Shown here piece after piece: positions 8,035 through 17,020 of a stretch of 64,000 nucleotides of DNA; position 1 is the first letter of the stretch; each line of letters opens with the position of its first letter. Under the pieces are notes generated by a model that saw only the letters and a program-made list of their open reading frames with translations, was not told the DNA's origin and did not search any database. The translations under genes and the position numbers were made by a program. Source of the DNA: WHUA01 sp963711215 (GTDB lineage Bacteria; Pseudomonadota; Alphaproteobacteria; UBA8366); the NCBI GenBank assembly GCA_963711215.1, contig CAVQDH010000003.1, positions 62,001 through 126,000 on the forward strand, given 5' to 3'.

Positions 8035-10119
8035 TCAGCTCGCCCGGCGTTCCATGACGATGCAGCCCGCGCCGTCGATCCGCGCGTCGTAGCTGCCGGA
8101 TATGAAGGTCGAGGTCTCGCTCTCGGCGATGACCGCCGGGCCGGGTACGACCGTGCCCAGCTCCATCTGCTCGCGGCGATAAAGCGGCACGTCGATGGCG
8201 CGTCCGGTGCGGCCGTCGAAGAAACGGCGCTTGCCGTCGGGCGCCGGCGCGGGCTTCGCCGCGACCTGCGGCGCCGGCTCGGGCTGGCGCGTCTCGGTCG
8301 AGACGAGCACCGACCAGCTCAGCACCTCGATCGGCGCGCCGGGAATGAAGCGCTTGAACAGGCGGGCGTATTCCGTCTCGAACGCCTGGCGCAGCGCGGC
8401 GGTGTCGGCGTCGGTCAGGTCGCGCTCGGGCAGCGCCACGGTGATCTCGTGCCCCTGGCGGACATAGCGCATGAAGGCGAGGCGGCGCTCCTGGATCGGC
8501 GCGCCCTGGGCGCCCGGCTCGACCAGCGCGCGCGCCTCCGCCGACATCTCCTGCAGCAGGGTTGACGCGGCCGCCGGGTCGAAGGCGTCCAGCCGCATGT
8601 GGCGGCTCTTGATCAGCTCGTAGGAGACGGGGGCGGCGAGGAAGCCGATCGCCGAGCCGACGCCCGCATTCGACGGCACGATCACCCGGCCGACGCCGAT
8701 CTTCTCCGCGACGCGGGCGGCATGCAGCGGCGCCGCGCCGCCGAAGGCGATCAGGGTGTGCTGGGCGATCACCGCGCCGCGCTCCACCGCGTGCACCCGG
8801 GCGGCGCTCGCCATGTTCTCGCACACCATCTCGTGCACCGCGTAGGCGGCCATGTCGGAATCGAGGCCGAGCGGCGCGCCGACATCGGCGGCGAGCGCCG
8901 CGCGCGACAGGTCCGGCTGCAGCTTCATGCTGCCGCCGGCGAAGGTCTCGGGGTCGATCATGCCGAGCACGACGTCGGAATCGGTCACGGTCGGATGGCT
9001 GCCGCCGCGGCCGTAGCAGGCGGGCCCCGGCTCGGAGGAGGCGCTCTCCGGGCCGACGGTCACGCGCTTGAGCGCGTCGACCTTGGCGATCGAGCCGCCG
9101 CCGGCGCCGATCTCGACCATCTCGATCACCGGGATGCGGATCGGCAGGCCGCTGCCCTTGAGGAAGCGGGCGGCGCGGTCGACCTCGAACACCCGCGAGG
9201 TGTTCGGCTCGTAATCGTCGATCAGGCAGATCTTGGCCGTGGTTCCGCCCATGTCGAAGGACAGCACCTTGGGCTCGGCCGCGCGCGCGGCGACCTGGGC
9301 GGCGAAGATCGCGCCGCCGGCCGGGCCGGATTCCACCAGCCGCACCGGGAAGCGGCGGGCCGCCTCGATCGAGGTCAAGCCGCCGCCCGATGTTACGAGA
9401 TAGATGACGCCGCGGAATTGCTCGGCCTGCAGCGCTTGCGCCATGCGCGCCAGGTAGCTGTCCATCAGCGGCTGCACATAGGCGTTGGCGACCGCCGTCG
9501 AGGTCCGTTCGTATTCGCGGATTTCCGGGCAGACCTCGCAGGAGAGCGTGAACCGCACACCGGGAAGCGCCTGGGCGAGGATCGCGCCGGCCTGCTTCTC
9601 ATGATCCGGGTTGGCGTAGGAATGCATGAAGGCGATGGCGATGCTTTCGATCCCTTGCGCACGCAGGAAATCGACATGGGCGCGGAGCGCCGCCTCGTCG
9701 AGCGGCAGCCGAACCCGGCCTTGCGCGTCGATGCGCTCGGGCACCGTCAGGCGCAGGGCGCGCGCGACCAGCGGCTTCGGCTTCTCGATGGTCAGGTCGT
9801 ACTGGTCGTAGCGGCTCTCGTTGGCGATATCGAGGACGTCGCGGAAGCCCTCGGTCGCGATCAGCGCCGTCCTGGCGCCGCGCCGCTCGATGATCGCGTT
9901 GGTGGCCAGCGTCGTGCCGTGCACCAGCACGCCGATATCGGAAAAATGCAGCCCGGCGTCGGCGAGCACGAGCCGCATGCCGTCCAGAACGGCCTCCTCG
10001 GGCCGGGCTTGCGTGGTCAGGACCTTGCGGGTAAGCCGGTCGTCTGCCCTTTCGAGCACGACGTCGGTGAAGGTACCCCCAATATCGACTGCTAACCGGA
10101 CGGTGCTGTCCCGACTCAA
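8035..10119 (-). CDS. hyuA: Hydantoinase A / oxoprolinase family subunit
   Basis: ATP-using subunit of the hydantoinase/oxoprolinase pair, about 694 residues. The N-terminal VDIGGTFTDVVLE and the later FDMGGTTAKICLID are the two phosphate-binding motifs of the acetokinase/Hsp70-like fold, and AFGGAAPLHA near the end of the core is also typical. The frame is open far upstream to 10272, but no conserved sequence precedes SRDSTVRLAVDIGG. A TTG at 10119 preceded by AGGGG at a 7-base spacing is the best start. hyuA, hyuB and dctPQM are likely one operon. Acetone carboxylase is less likely because no third small subunit is present. Confidence 0.92.
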   Translation of the reverse strand: MSRDSTVRLAVDIGGTFTDVVLERADDRLTRKVLTTQARPEEAVLDGMRLVLADAGLHFSDIGVLVHGTTLATNAIIERRGARTALIATEGFRDVLDIANESRYDQYDLTIEKPKPLVARALRLTVPERIDAQGRVRLPLDEAALRAHVDFLRAQGIESIAIAFMHSYANPDHEKQAGAILAQALPGVRFTLSCEVCPEIREYERTSTAVANAYVQPLMDSYLARMAQALQAEQFRGVIYLVTSGGGLTSIEAARRFPVRLVESGPAGGAIFAAQVAARAAEPKVLSFDMGGTTAKICLIDDYEPNTSRVFEVDRAARFLKGSGLPIRIPVIEMVEIGAGGGSIAKVDALKRVTVGPESASSEPGPACYGRGGSHPTVTDSDVVLGMIDPETFAGGSMKLQPDLSRAALAADVGAPLGLDSDMAAYAVHEMVCENMASAARVHAVERGAVIAQHTLIAFGGAAPLHAARVAEKIGVGRVIVPSNAGVGSAIGFLAAPVSYELIKSRHMRLDAFDPAAASTLLQEMSAEARALVEPGAQGAPIQERRLAFMRYVRQGHEITVALPERDLTDADTAALRQAFETEYARLFKRFIPGAPIEVLSWSVLVSTETRQPEPAPQVAAKPAPAPDGKRRFFDGRTGRAIDVPLYRREQMELGTVVPGPAVIAESETSTFISGSYDARIDGAGCIVMERRAS

Positions 10120-10453
10120 AAAGGTACCCCTGACGCTCGATTGATCCCGACGCTCGAGATTGGCAACGGTTGCAAGGCTATGATTGCAAGCGATATGCCA
10201 AGATGCAAAGGAAGATCGCGGGCCGGGCCGGGCATTCGGCGGGCAGCCGCGGTCCCGGGGCCGTCTTCTCACCCCGAAGGCAGATTGTCGCAGCGGCGCC
10301 TATCGGGCGCGGCGGGCCCGTCCCGCGGTCGGTATGGCCCGACGGCGATGCCTACCAGACAGGCAACGCCGCATTCCTGGGCAGGTTGGCGCCCGCGCCG
10401 CCTGATCCTTGGTCAGATGCGCGCTGGCCGCGCGCGTCGCTCAGTGGTAGCCC
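10120..10453. other. Intergenic region between hyuA and cydB
   Basis: About 330 GC-rich bases upstream of hyuA and downstream of cydB, both on the minus strand. No domain is recognisable in the short overlapping ORFs. The side near 10120-10200 should contain the hyuA promoter, but I see no convincing -35/-10 pair. The last 14 bases belong to the tandem repeat listed at the cydB end. Confidence 0.4.
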
Positions 10454-10465
10454 TCAGTGGTAGCC
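10440..10465. repeat. 13-bp tandem duplication at the cydB 3' end
   Basis: CTCAGTGGTAGCC occurs twice head-to-tail at 10440-10452 and 10453-10465. Read on the minus strand it duplicates the last codons and stop of cydB (GYH*), so a second copy of that stop lies just behind the first. It has no coding effect. Confidence 0.9.
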
Positions 10466-11464
10466 TATGTCGGCGCGGACCTTGCCGCGGAAGACCCAGT
10501 AGGACCAACCGGTGTAGACGAGAATGACCGGCAGGAGGAACAGCGTGCCGACGAGCAGGAAGGCCTGCGTGGCGCCCGACGAAGCGGCTTCCCAAAGCGT
10601 GTAGCGGTGGGGCACGATCATCGGCCAGAGGCTGATGGCGATGCCGACAAAGGACAGGGCGAACAGGCCGATGGCGCTGATGAAGGTGCCGGCCTGGGAA
10701 TTGCCGGCGAGCGACCGCCAGGCGGCATAGGCGACGAGGGCGGTCGCGATCGGCACCGGCGACAGGAAAAGGATATTGGGCCAGGCGAACCAGCGCCGCG
10801 CCACGTCGGCGTCCATCATCGGCGTCCAGATGCTGACCGCGGCGATCGCGGCGAGGACGCCGATCAGGCAGACGCGGCCGTGCCGCCGCGCCCGCGCCTG
10901 GATCTCGCCCTCGGTCTTGAGGATCAGCCAGCCGGCGCCGAGCAGCCCGTAGCCGAAGATCAGCGCGACTCCGGTCAGGATCGAGAAGGGCGTGAGGAAG
11001 TCGAAGGACGAGCCGGCGAAATGCCGCCCGTCGATCTTGAAGCCCTGGATGAAGGCGCCGAGCATCACGCCCTGCGCGGCCGTGGCGATGGTCGAGCCGT
11101 AACAGAAGCCATGGTCCCAGAAGGTCTTGTGCGCGACGTCGCGGTAGCGGAACTCGAAGGCGACGCCGCGGAAGACGAGCGCCAGCAGCATGATCAGGAT
11201 CGGGAAATAGAGCGCCGGGATGATGATCGCGAAAGCGAGCGGGAAGGCGGCCAGCAGCGCGAGGCCGCCGAGCACCAGCCAGGTCTCGTTGCCGTCCCAG
11301 ATCGGCGCGATCGCGTTCATGGTCATGTTGCGCGAATGGAGATCGGGCGCGAGGCCGTAGAGCATGCCGACGCCGAGATCGAAGCCGTCGAGCAGGACAT
11401 AGAAGAAGATCCCGGCGCCGAGGATCAGCGTCCATACCGGCACGAAATCGAAGGTTGCGGTCAT
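10454..11464 (-). CDS. cydB: Cytochrome bd-type quinol oxidase subunit II
   Basis: Membrane subunit II of the bd-family quinol oxidase, which reduces O2 to water with quinol as donor. The 336 residues start MTATFDFVPVWTLILGAGIFFYVLLDGFDLG and contain the family motif PIWDGNETWLVLGGL, followed by further membrane segments to the end. Its ATG overlaps the inferred cydA stop (ATGA). In the sequence as given, cydA runs into cydB without a stop because of a one-base insertion near 11566. Both are more likely separate proteins. Confidence 0.95.
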   Translation of the reverse strand: MTATFDFVPVWTLILGAGIFFYVLLDGFDLGVGMLYGLAPDLHSRNMTMNAIAPIWDGNETWLVLGGLALLAAFPLAFAIIIPALYFPILIMLLALVFRGVAFEFRYRDVAHKTFWDHGFCYGSTIATAAQGVMLGAFIQGFKIDGRHFAGSSFDFLTPFSILTGVALIFGYGLLGAGWLILKTEGEIQARARRHGRVCLIGVLAAIAAVSIWTPMMDADVARRWFAWPNILFLSPVPIATALVAYAAWRSLAGNSQAGTFISAIGLFALSFVGIAISLWPMIVPHRYTLWEAASSGATQAFLLVGTLFLLPVILVYTGWSYWVFRGKVRADIGYH

Positions 11465-12862
11465 GGCGTTTCGCCCTCCGGCTGGATCTGGACGGTGATG
11501 GGGCGGCTGGGACGGCCGCTCTCGATCGGCGACTCGGCCTCGGGCGCGCCGCTGTCGGGGCCCTTGGCGCACGAGCCGCGCCATGACGAGGACGCCGGCG
11601 GGATAGATGATCAGATAGACCGCGATGTAGCCGAGCAGGGACAGCAGCACGTTACCGCCGGTCAGCGACGGCGGCACCGAATCCGCCGTGCGCAACAGGC
11701 CGTAGACCGTCCACGGCTGGCGGCCGACCTCCGTCGTCGTCCAGCCGGCGATGACCGCGACGAAGCCGAGCGGCGCCATCGCCATGCAGGCGCGCAGGAA
11801 GAGCGGGCTGTCGAACAGCCGCCGCCGGTAGCGCAGCCACCAGCTTGCGGCGACGAGCGCCAGCATCAAAAGGCCGATCCCCACCATGATGCGGAAGGCG
11901 AAGAAGGGGATCGCGACCGGCGGCCGGTCCTTGGCGGGAAAATCCTTCAGGCCCTTGATCTCCCCGTTCGCGCTATGGGTCAGGATGAGGCTGCCGAGCA
12001 GCGGCACGTCGATGGCGAAGCGGTTGGTCTCCTTCGCCTGGTCGGGAATGGCGAAGAGCGTCAGCGGCACGCGCCGCGCGGTGTCCCAGCGCGCCTCGAT
12101 CGCGGCGAGCTTGGCCGGCTGGTATTCCAGCGTGTTGAGGCCGTGCTGGTCGCCGAGAAAGATCTGCAGCGGCACCAGCACGCTCAAGAGCCAGAGCGTC
12201 ATCGACAGCATGACGCGCCCCTCGGCGGCGAACGTGCCCTTGCGGATGAGATAGGCCGCGATGCCGACGACCACGAAGCCCGTCGTGACATAGAAGCCGA
12301 CGACCGTATGCCCCAGGCGGTAGGGGAAGGACGGGCTGAAGATGATCTGCAGCCAGTTCGTCGGGAAGAAGCGGCCGTCGATGATCTGGTAGCCCGCCGG
12401 CGTCTGCATCCAGCTGTTGGCGGCGAGGATCCAGAAGGAGGAGAACAGCGTGCCCAGCGCCACCATCAGGGCGGCGATGAAATGCGCCCAGGGCGGCACC
12501 AGCTTGCGGCCGAACAGCAGCACGCCAAGGAAGGCGGCTTCGAGGAAGAAAGCGGTGATGCCTTCATAGGCGAAGAGCGGCGCGATGACGTTCGCCGTCG
12601 CATCCGCGAAGCGGCTCCAGTTGGTGCCGAACTGGAACGGCATGATCACGCCCGTGACGACGCCCATGCCGAAGGCGACCGAGAAAATCTTGATCCAGAA
12701 CGTCGAGATCCGGAAATAAATTTCCCGGCCGGTGAAGAAATTCAGTCCTTCGAGGATCGCGATGTAGGATGCGGCGCCGACCGTGAAGGCCGGCAACAGG
12801 ATGTGCCAGCCGATGACCCAGGCGAACTGCAGGCGGGACAGGAGAACCGGATCGAGATCCAT
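11461..12862 (-). CDS. cydA: Cytochrome bd-type quinol oxidase subunit I (3' frameshift)
   Basis: Heme-bearing subunit I, inferred 466 residues. His20 in VIGWHILLPAFTVG is the conserved N-terminal heme ligand, and GWTTTEVGRQPW is the conserved helix-6/7 region. The segment around GDQHGLNTLEYQPAKLAAIEARW is short, so this is the short-Q-loop, cyanide-insensitive (CIO/CydA-like) type. Near 11566 one extra G (plus strand) shifts the frame after VMARLVR. Removing it restores the tail KGPDSGAP...QPEGETP and a stop that overlaps the cydB start. As given, the frame reads through into cydB as one 802-residue ORF. No FNR box was found upstream. Confidence 0.92.
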
Positions 12863-13009
12863 AACGGCGTCCTTCGGTACGTATTTGCTTTATATAACAT
12901 TGGTCGTGCGAGGAGGGCCTGGCGAAAAAATTGCGCTCATTCCGATCGCCGGGCCACCGAAACCGCGTAGGCGGGGCTGCGCGCGGCGCCGGACCGTTGC
13001 TCGCTCCGC

Positions 13010-13762
13010 TCATAGATTGCTCATGCCGCCGTCCACCACCAGCTCGCTGCCGACCGTGAAAGCGGATTCGTCGGAGGCGAGGAACACGACCGCCTTGGCG
13101 ATCTCGCTTGGTTCGCCGAACCGTCCGGCCGGGATCTGGGCGAGGATGGACGCGCTCGCCTTGTCGAGCTCGTCTCCCGACAGGCCGAGCTTGCCGTAAA
13201 GCGGAGTTGAGATCGGCCCGGGACTGACGGCGTTGACCCGGATGCCGCGCCCGATCAGCTCGCCCGAGAGGGTGCGTGTCATCGACGCCAGGCCGGCCTT
13301 GCTCGCGGCGTAGACCGCGGAGTTCGGCATGCCGATCCGCGCGTTGATCGAGGTGTTGAGCACCACCGACGCCGGATTGGCGAGGATCGGCAGCAATGCC
13401 TGCATCAGGAAGAAGGGCCCCTTCAGATTGATCGCGATCGTGCGGTCGAAATCCGCCTCGCTCCATTGCTCCAGCGGCCGCAGCGCCGCGATGCCGGCGT
13501 TGATGAACACGACGTCGAGCTTGCCGAAGGCTTCGCCGACCGCCTGGGCGAGCGGCTGCTGCGCCGCCGCGTTCGCCGGCATCCGCCTGCAGGACCAGGA
13601 CCTCGGGGCCCAATTCGCTGCGCGCAGGCTTCCGATGCTGCCGCTGCTGCTGCCTGTCACCGCGAGGCGCGCGCCGTCAGCCAGGAACTGGTGCGCGGTC
13701 TCGAGGCCGATGCCGCTGGTGCCGCCGGTGATGAGGGCCCGCTTACCGTCCAGTCGCTTCAT
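13010..13762 (-). CDS. SDR family oxidoreductase (two compensating frameshifts)
   Basis: NAD(P)-dependent short-chain dehydrogenase/reductase of the classical type, about 250 residues. It has the cofactor motif TGGTSGIG, NAG in FINAGIAAL, the catalytic Tyr and Lys in YAASK (YxxxK), and a C-terminal VDGGMSNL. Between about 13580 and 13625 the frame is wrong for roughly 14 residues; the next frame there reads SELGPEVLVLQADA, the usual strand beta-3 region, so two opposite indels are likely. The start at 13762 has GGAGG eight bases upstream. The substrate is unknown. Confidence 0.9.
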   Translation of the reverse strand: MKRLDGKRALITGGTSGIGLETAHQFLADGARLAVTGSSSGSIGSLRAANWAPRSWSCRRMPANAAAQQPLAQAVGEAFGKLDVVFINAGIAALRPLEQWSEADFDRTIAINLKGPFFLMQALLPILANPASVVLNTSINARIGMPNSAVYAASKAGLASMTRTLSGELIGRGIRVNAVSPGPISTPLYGKLGLSGDELDKASASILAQIPAGRFGEPSEIAKAVVFLASDESAFTVGSELVVDGGMSNL

Positions 13763-13810
13763 GATGCAGCCTCCAATGGGCATTGCCGATAGTGTCCGGT
13801 ACTTGTACAG

Positions 13811-14297
13811 TCACTTGTCGAAAGTCGTGAGATGGGCGCCGTCGTCGGCGATGAAGACGGCGAGCAGGCTCGCGGGCTCGGTCGCGCTGGCATTCTCGCT
13901 GATCAGATGCCTGCTGCCCGGCGGCTCGAAGAAGCTTTCGCCCGCCTTGTAGACGCGGGCAGGGCCGGTCGCGCTGTTCTCCGACCGGATGGCGCCGGAC
14001 AGCACATAGGCGAAGACGCTGCCGGAATGGTGGTGGCTCTTCGACTTCCCGCCCGGCGCGTAGCTGACGACGATCGCCGTCAGGCTCTTGCCCGGCACGT
14101 TGGGCAGCTTCGCCGTGAAGGCCTGCTGTCATCTCGTCGCCCGAGGCGGCCGCCCGGGATGCCGGCCCGATGGGCAGCATCCCGGCTGCGGCCAGCGCGG
14201 CGGTCAGGATGCCCAAACGCCAGGCGCCGAACGGTCGCCGTGGCGCCGCGCCGTCTCTTGGCGAAGGCGCGGCTGCCTTCGCACCAAACTTCGTCAT
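13811..14297 (-). CDS. Exported cupin-domain protein (frameshifted)
   Basis: Small cupin barrel protein with a leader. The first about 58 residues (MTKFGAKAAAP... with LGILTAALAAAGMLPIGPA) look like a long signal sequence. After a one-base insertion near 14120 the second frame continues FTAKLPNVPGKSLTAIVVSYAPGG and then the cupin metal motif SHHHSGSVFAYVLSG and FFEPPGSRHLISEN. Both histidine clusters are kept, so a metal-binding cupin in the periplasm is likely. It precedes the SDR gene and follows the AhpD-like gene on the same strand, suggesting one operon. No specific reaction can be assigned. Confidence 0.82.
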
Positions 14298-14325
14298 TCG
14301 ATTTCTCCTGCCGTCGTGCCCGATC

Positions 14326-14787
14326 TCAGGCCGCGGCGTGCGCGGCTTTGGTCGGATGTATGGAGCGGAAGCTGATGGCGATCCGGTTCCAGGCGTTGAT
14401 CGTCGCGATCAGCAGCGTCAGCTTGACGATCTCGTCCGGCGCGAATTGCCCGCGGACCTCCTCGTAGACCGCGTCCGGGACATGGGTCTGGGAGACCAGG
14501 GTCACCGCCTCGGTCCAGGCCAGCGCGGCGCGCTCGCGCTCGCTGTAGAGCGGCAATTCGCGCCAGGCGTCGAGCAGGTAGAGCCGCTCCTCGCTCTCGC
14601 CGTGAGCGCGCGCCTCGTGCGTGTGCATATGGATGCAGAAGGCGCAGCCGTTGATCTGCGAGGCGCGGGTCTTGACTAGGTCGATCAGCGAATGATCGAG
14701 CCCGCTGCTCTGGACATAGTTCTCCAACGCCATCAGGGCCTTCATGGCGTCGGGTGCGGACTGATAGGGGTTCAATCTCGGTTTCAT
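14326..14787 (-). CDS. AhpD-like carboxymuconolactone decarboxylase family protein
   Basis: Alkylhydroperoxidase-D-like helical protein of 153 residues. The core motif is present as C48-x2-C51-x3-H55 (NGCAFCIHMHTHEAR), the thiol pair that reduces peroxides in AhpD. The following TEAVTLVSQTHVPDAVYEEVRGQF and LIATINAWNRIAIS are typical of the small single-domain subfamily. The ATG at 14787 has AGGAGG seven bases upstream and is preferred over the longer open frame to 14898. It probably leads a redox-stress operon with the cupin and SDR genes. Confidence 0.92.
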   Translation of the reverse strand: MKPRLNPYQSAPDAMKALMALENYVQSSGLDHSLIDLVKTRASQINGCAFCIHMHTHEARAHGESEERLYLLDAWRELPLYSERERAALAWTEAVTLVSQTHVPDAVYEEVRGQFAPDEIVKLTLLIATINAWNRIAISFRSIHPTKAAHAAA

Positions 14788-15162
14788 GGCTTTGTCCTCC
14801 TTGACCGGTTTGCCTCCGACGCGGCTATCCGCAGCGGTCGTCCCTAGTTTGATGCGCCCGATCCGGCGATTCGATAATCGTGAAAGGACCGGAAGCACCG
14901 TCCCGCGGGGGCGGATAATCCGGGACCTGCGTAACCGAGCGGCCGGCCCTGTCGGCTCGAGCCGCCGCGATGGTGTGCCGGCGCGTCGAGAGTATTGTGC
15001 CGGACTGGCCTGGCAGCCGTATTTGCCGTTTGCGTCAGGTTTTTGCCGAAATTGCGCTTATCAGAGTCGGCGATTCCGACAGGCGGATCAGGGATCGTGA
15101 CAATTCCCGGAGTTTCGACTTAATATGAATGCTTCGCATCCGCGGCAGGTCTTCCGTCAGCC
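14788..15162. other. Divergent intergenic region
   Basis: This 375-base gap separates the minus-strand AhpD-like gene from the plus-strand DUF2946 gene and must hold both promoters. No clear repeat, RNA gene or coding sequence was recognised. A less GC-rich patch lies around 15010-15130. Confidence 0.4.
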
Positions 15163-15582
15163 ATGTCTTCCACCAGCAGCATCCGCACGTCATCCTGGCG
15201 CCATTCCTGCGCCTGGGTCGTCGTATTGGCCGTGCTGTTTCGCGGGCTGGTGCCGCTGGGCTACATGCCGGATTTCTCCAAGCGGGGATCCGGCCTTTTC
15301 CCGATCACCATCTGCAGCGGCTATGACCGGTCGACGATCTTTCTCGACCGGGATTTCAACAAGGTCGATGCGGCCAAGCACGGCAAGGGGCATAGCCAGC
15401 ACGACGACAAGACCTTCTGTCCCTTCAGCGTAAGCTCGATCTTCGCGTCGGCCGATGCGCCCGTTCTCTTCTGGCTGGCGCTCGCCTTCAGTTTCATCGT
15501 CGTTTCCTGCACGGATTTCCGCCTCGTCCGGCAACGGTTCTTCGCCAATACCTCTTCACGGTCCCCGCCGAAATTCTCCTGA
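15163..15582 (+). CDS. DUF2946-like protein
   Basis: A 139-residue protein with a hydrophobic N-terminal helix (AWVVVLAVLFRGLVPLGYMPDF), the short motif ITICSG, a His-rich stretch KHGKGHSQHDDKTFCPFS and a second membrane segment LFWLALAFSFIVVSC. This order (membrane helix, GYMPDF, CSG, CPF, membrane helix) is that of DUF2946 proteins, small membrane proteins often found beside copper or TonB genes. The Cys and His residues could bind metal. CopC and CopD lie downstream, so a copper-related role is the best inference. Confidence 0.8.
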   Translation: MSSTSSIRTSSWRHSCAWVVVLAVLFRGLVPLGYMPDFSKRGSGLFPITICSGYDRSTIFLDRDFNKVDAAKHGKGHSQHDDKTFCPFSVSSIFASADAPVLFWLALAFSFIVVSCTDFRLVRQRFFANTSSRSPPKFS

Positions 15583-15720
15583 TTCGCACCGGACGTCGGA
15601 TGCCGCCTCGAGGGTCTGATCCCTCGGGCGCCGGCGTGTCCGCGTGCGCGCGCTTTCGCGTCCATCAAAGGAGAGGGGCGTCTGCCCATGGCGCGCCCTT
15701 CGAAGAAGCAGGAGAATTCC

Positions 15721-16656
15721 ATGCGACCACAAGCCGAGACCACGGCGGCCATTGCCGTCGCGGCAACCCTTCTCGTTAGTCCGCACACCATGGCCCACGG
15801 CATCGTCGGCCAGCGGTTCTTCCCGGCAACGCTTGTCACGGACGATCCTTTCGTCGCCGACGAGCTGTCCTTGCCCACTGTCTCGACGGTCCGCAACGCG
15901 CCGGACGGCGAAGATCCGGCGAACCGGGAAACTGACGTCGGCATCGATATCAGCAAGCGCATCACGCCCAATCTCGCGATCGGGATCGGCGAGACCTGGC
16001 AGCACATCGATCCCAAGGGATCGTCTGCGCAGTCCGGCTTCGGCAATCTCGAGCTGAATGCCAAATACCTGCTGTTTCAGAACGTGCCGCACGAGTTCCT
16101 GTTTTCCGCCGGGATCGATGCCGAAGTCGGCGGCACGGGCAGCGCGCATGTGGGCGCCGACGGGTTCAGCACGGTGACGCCGGGCATCTTCTTCGGCAAG
16201 GGCATGGGTGACCTGCCCGACGGCCTGAAGTATCTCAAGCCGATCGCCGTCACGGGCTCCGTCGGTTTCGGTATTCCGACGTCCGACCGGACCGTATCCG
16301 GCGACGGCGAGGTCGAACGGCATCCGCACACGGTGGAAACGGGGCTGGCGATCGAGTACAGCCTGCCGTACCTGCAGTCGACGGTGCAGAATATCGGGCT
16401 CGGCGCGCCGTTCAACCGGATCATCCCGCTCGTCGAGTTTTCCTTCTCCACCCCCGTGAACGCCGGCGTGGGCGGACAGACGACCGGCACGATCGATCCG
16501 GGCTTCATCTGGTCCGGGCAGCAATTCCAGTTCGGGATGGAAGCCATTATCCCGATCAACGACCGTTCCGGCAGGGACGTCGGAGCGATCGGGCAACTGC
16601 ACTTCTATCTCGACGACATCTTCCCGAACAGTCTCGGGAAGCCGCTGTTCGAGTGA
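15721..16656 (+). CDS. Putative outer-membrane beta-barrel protein
   Basis: A 311-residue exported protein. MRPQAETTAAIAVAATLLVSP followed by MAHG looks like a signal peptide. The rest alternates polar and hydrophobic residues in beta-strand fashion (NLAIGIGETWQHIDPKG, SGFGNLELNAKYLLFQ, AGIDAEVGG) and ends with a strand-like LHFYLDDIFPNSLGKPLFE. It resembles the broad family of putative MetA-pathway/transporter-like outer-membrane proteins. The ATG at 15721 follows AGGAG. Its position just ahead of copC-copD suggests involvement in copper handling, but this is inference only. Confidence 0.65.
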   Translation: MRPQAETTAAIAVAATLLVSPHTMAHGIVGQRFFPATLVTDDPFVADELSLPTVSTVRNAPDGEDPANRETDVGIDISKRITPNLAIGIGETWQHIDPKGSSAQSGFGNLELNAKYLLFQNVPHEFLFSAGIDAEVGGTGSAHVGADGFSTVTPGIFFGKGMGDLPDGLKYLKPIAVTGSVGFGIPTSDRTVSGDGEVERHPHTVETGLAIEYSLPYLQSTVQNIGLGAPFNRIIPLVEFSFSTPVNAGVGGQTTGTIDPGFIWSGQQFQFGMEAIIPINDRSGRDVGAIGQLHFYLDDIFPNSLGKPLFE

Positions 16657-16660
16657 CGTG

Positions 16661-17020
16661 ATGCGCAGTATCTTTCTCCTGTCGCTGCTGGCGCTCCTTC
16701 TCGGGGCGCCGGCGGCCTATCCCATGCCTTTCTCGATCATGCCGAGCCGGGCGTGGGAGCCACGGTACGGATCGCGCCGCGTGAGCTGATCCTGACCTTC
16801 ACCGAACGGATCGAGCCCGTCTTCAGCGTCGTCGAGGTCCTCGACGCGGGCGGACACCGGGTTGATCAAGGCGAGATCCGGCTCGACGGCAGCGACGCCG
16901 CCATGGTGCATGTGCCGATCAAGGCGGTCGGCGCCGGCACCTACAAGGTGAATGGCACGTCGTCTCGGTCGACACGCACAGGACGAAGGCAGCTTCACCT
17001 TCCAAGTGACGGGCCCCTGA
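16661..17020 (+). CDS. copC: CopC-like periplasmic copper protein (frameshifted)
   Basis: About 119 residues when repaired. A signal peptide (MRSIFLLSLLALLLGAPAAY) is followed, after a frame change near 16722, by HAFLDHAEPGVGATVRIAP, the standard CopC N-terminus whose first His binds copper. The middle (RELILTFTERIEPVFSVVEVLDAGG) is intact. Near 16950-16985 two further indels separate YKV from the expected WHVVSVDTH and SFTFQV strands. The repaired stop TGA at 17018 is directly followed by the copD ATG. The disrupted frame may be sequence error; otherwise this is a pseudogene. Confidence 0.8.

Noticed and set aside
10454..12862. A natural CydA-CydB fusion protein
   Set aside because: The fused linker (RQGPRQRRARGRV...) is not protein-like, and removing one base gives a normal CydA tail and an ATGA overlap.
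10457..12970. 837-codon open frame on the plus strand over cydAB
   Set aside because: Highly charged, low-complexity translation with no domain, opposite to conserved oxidase genes.
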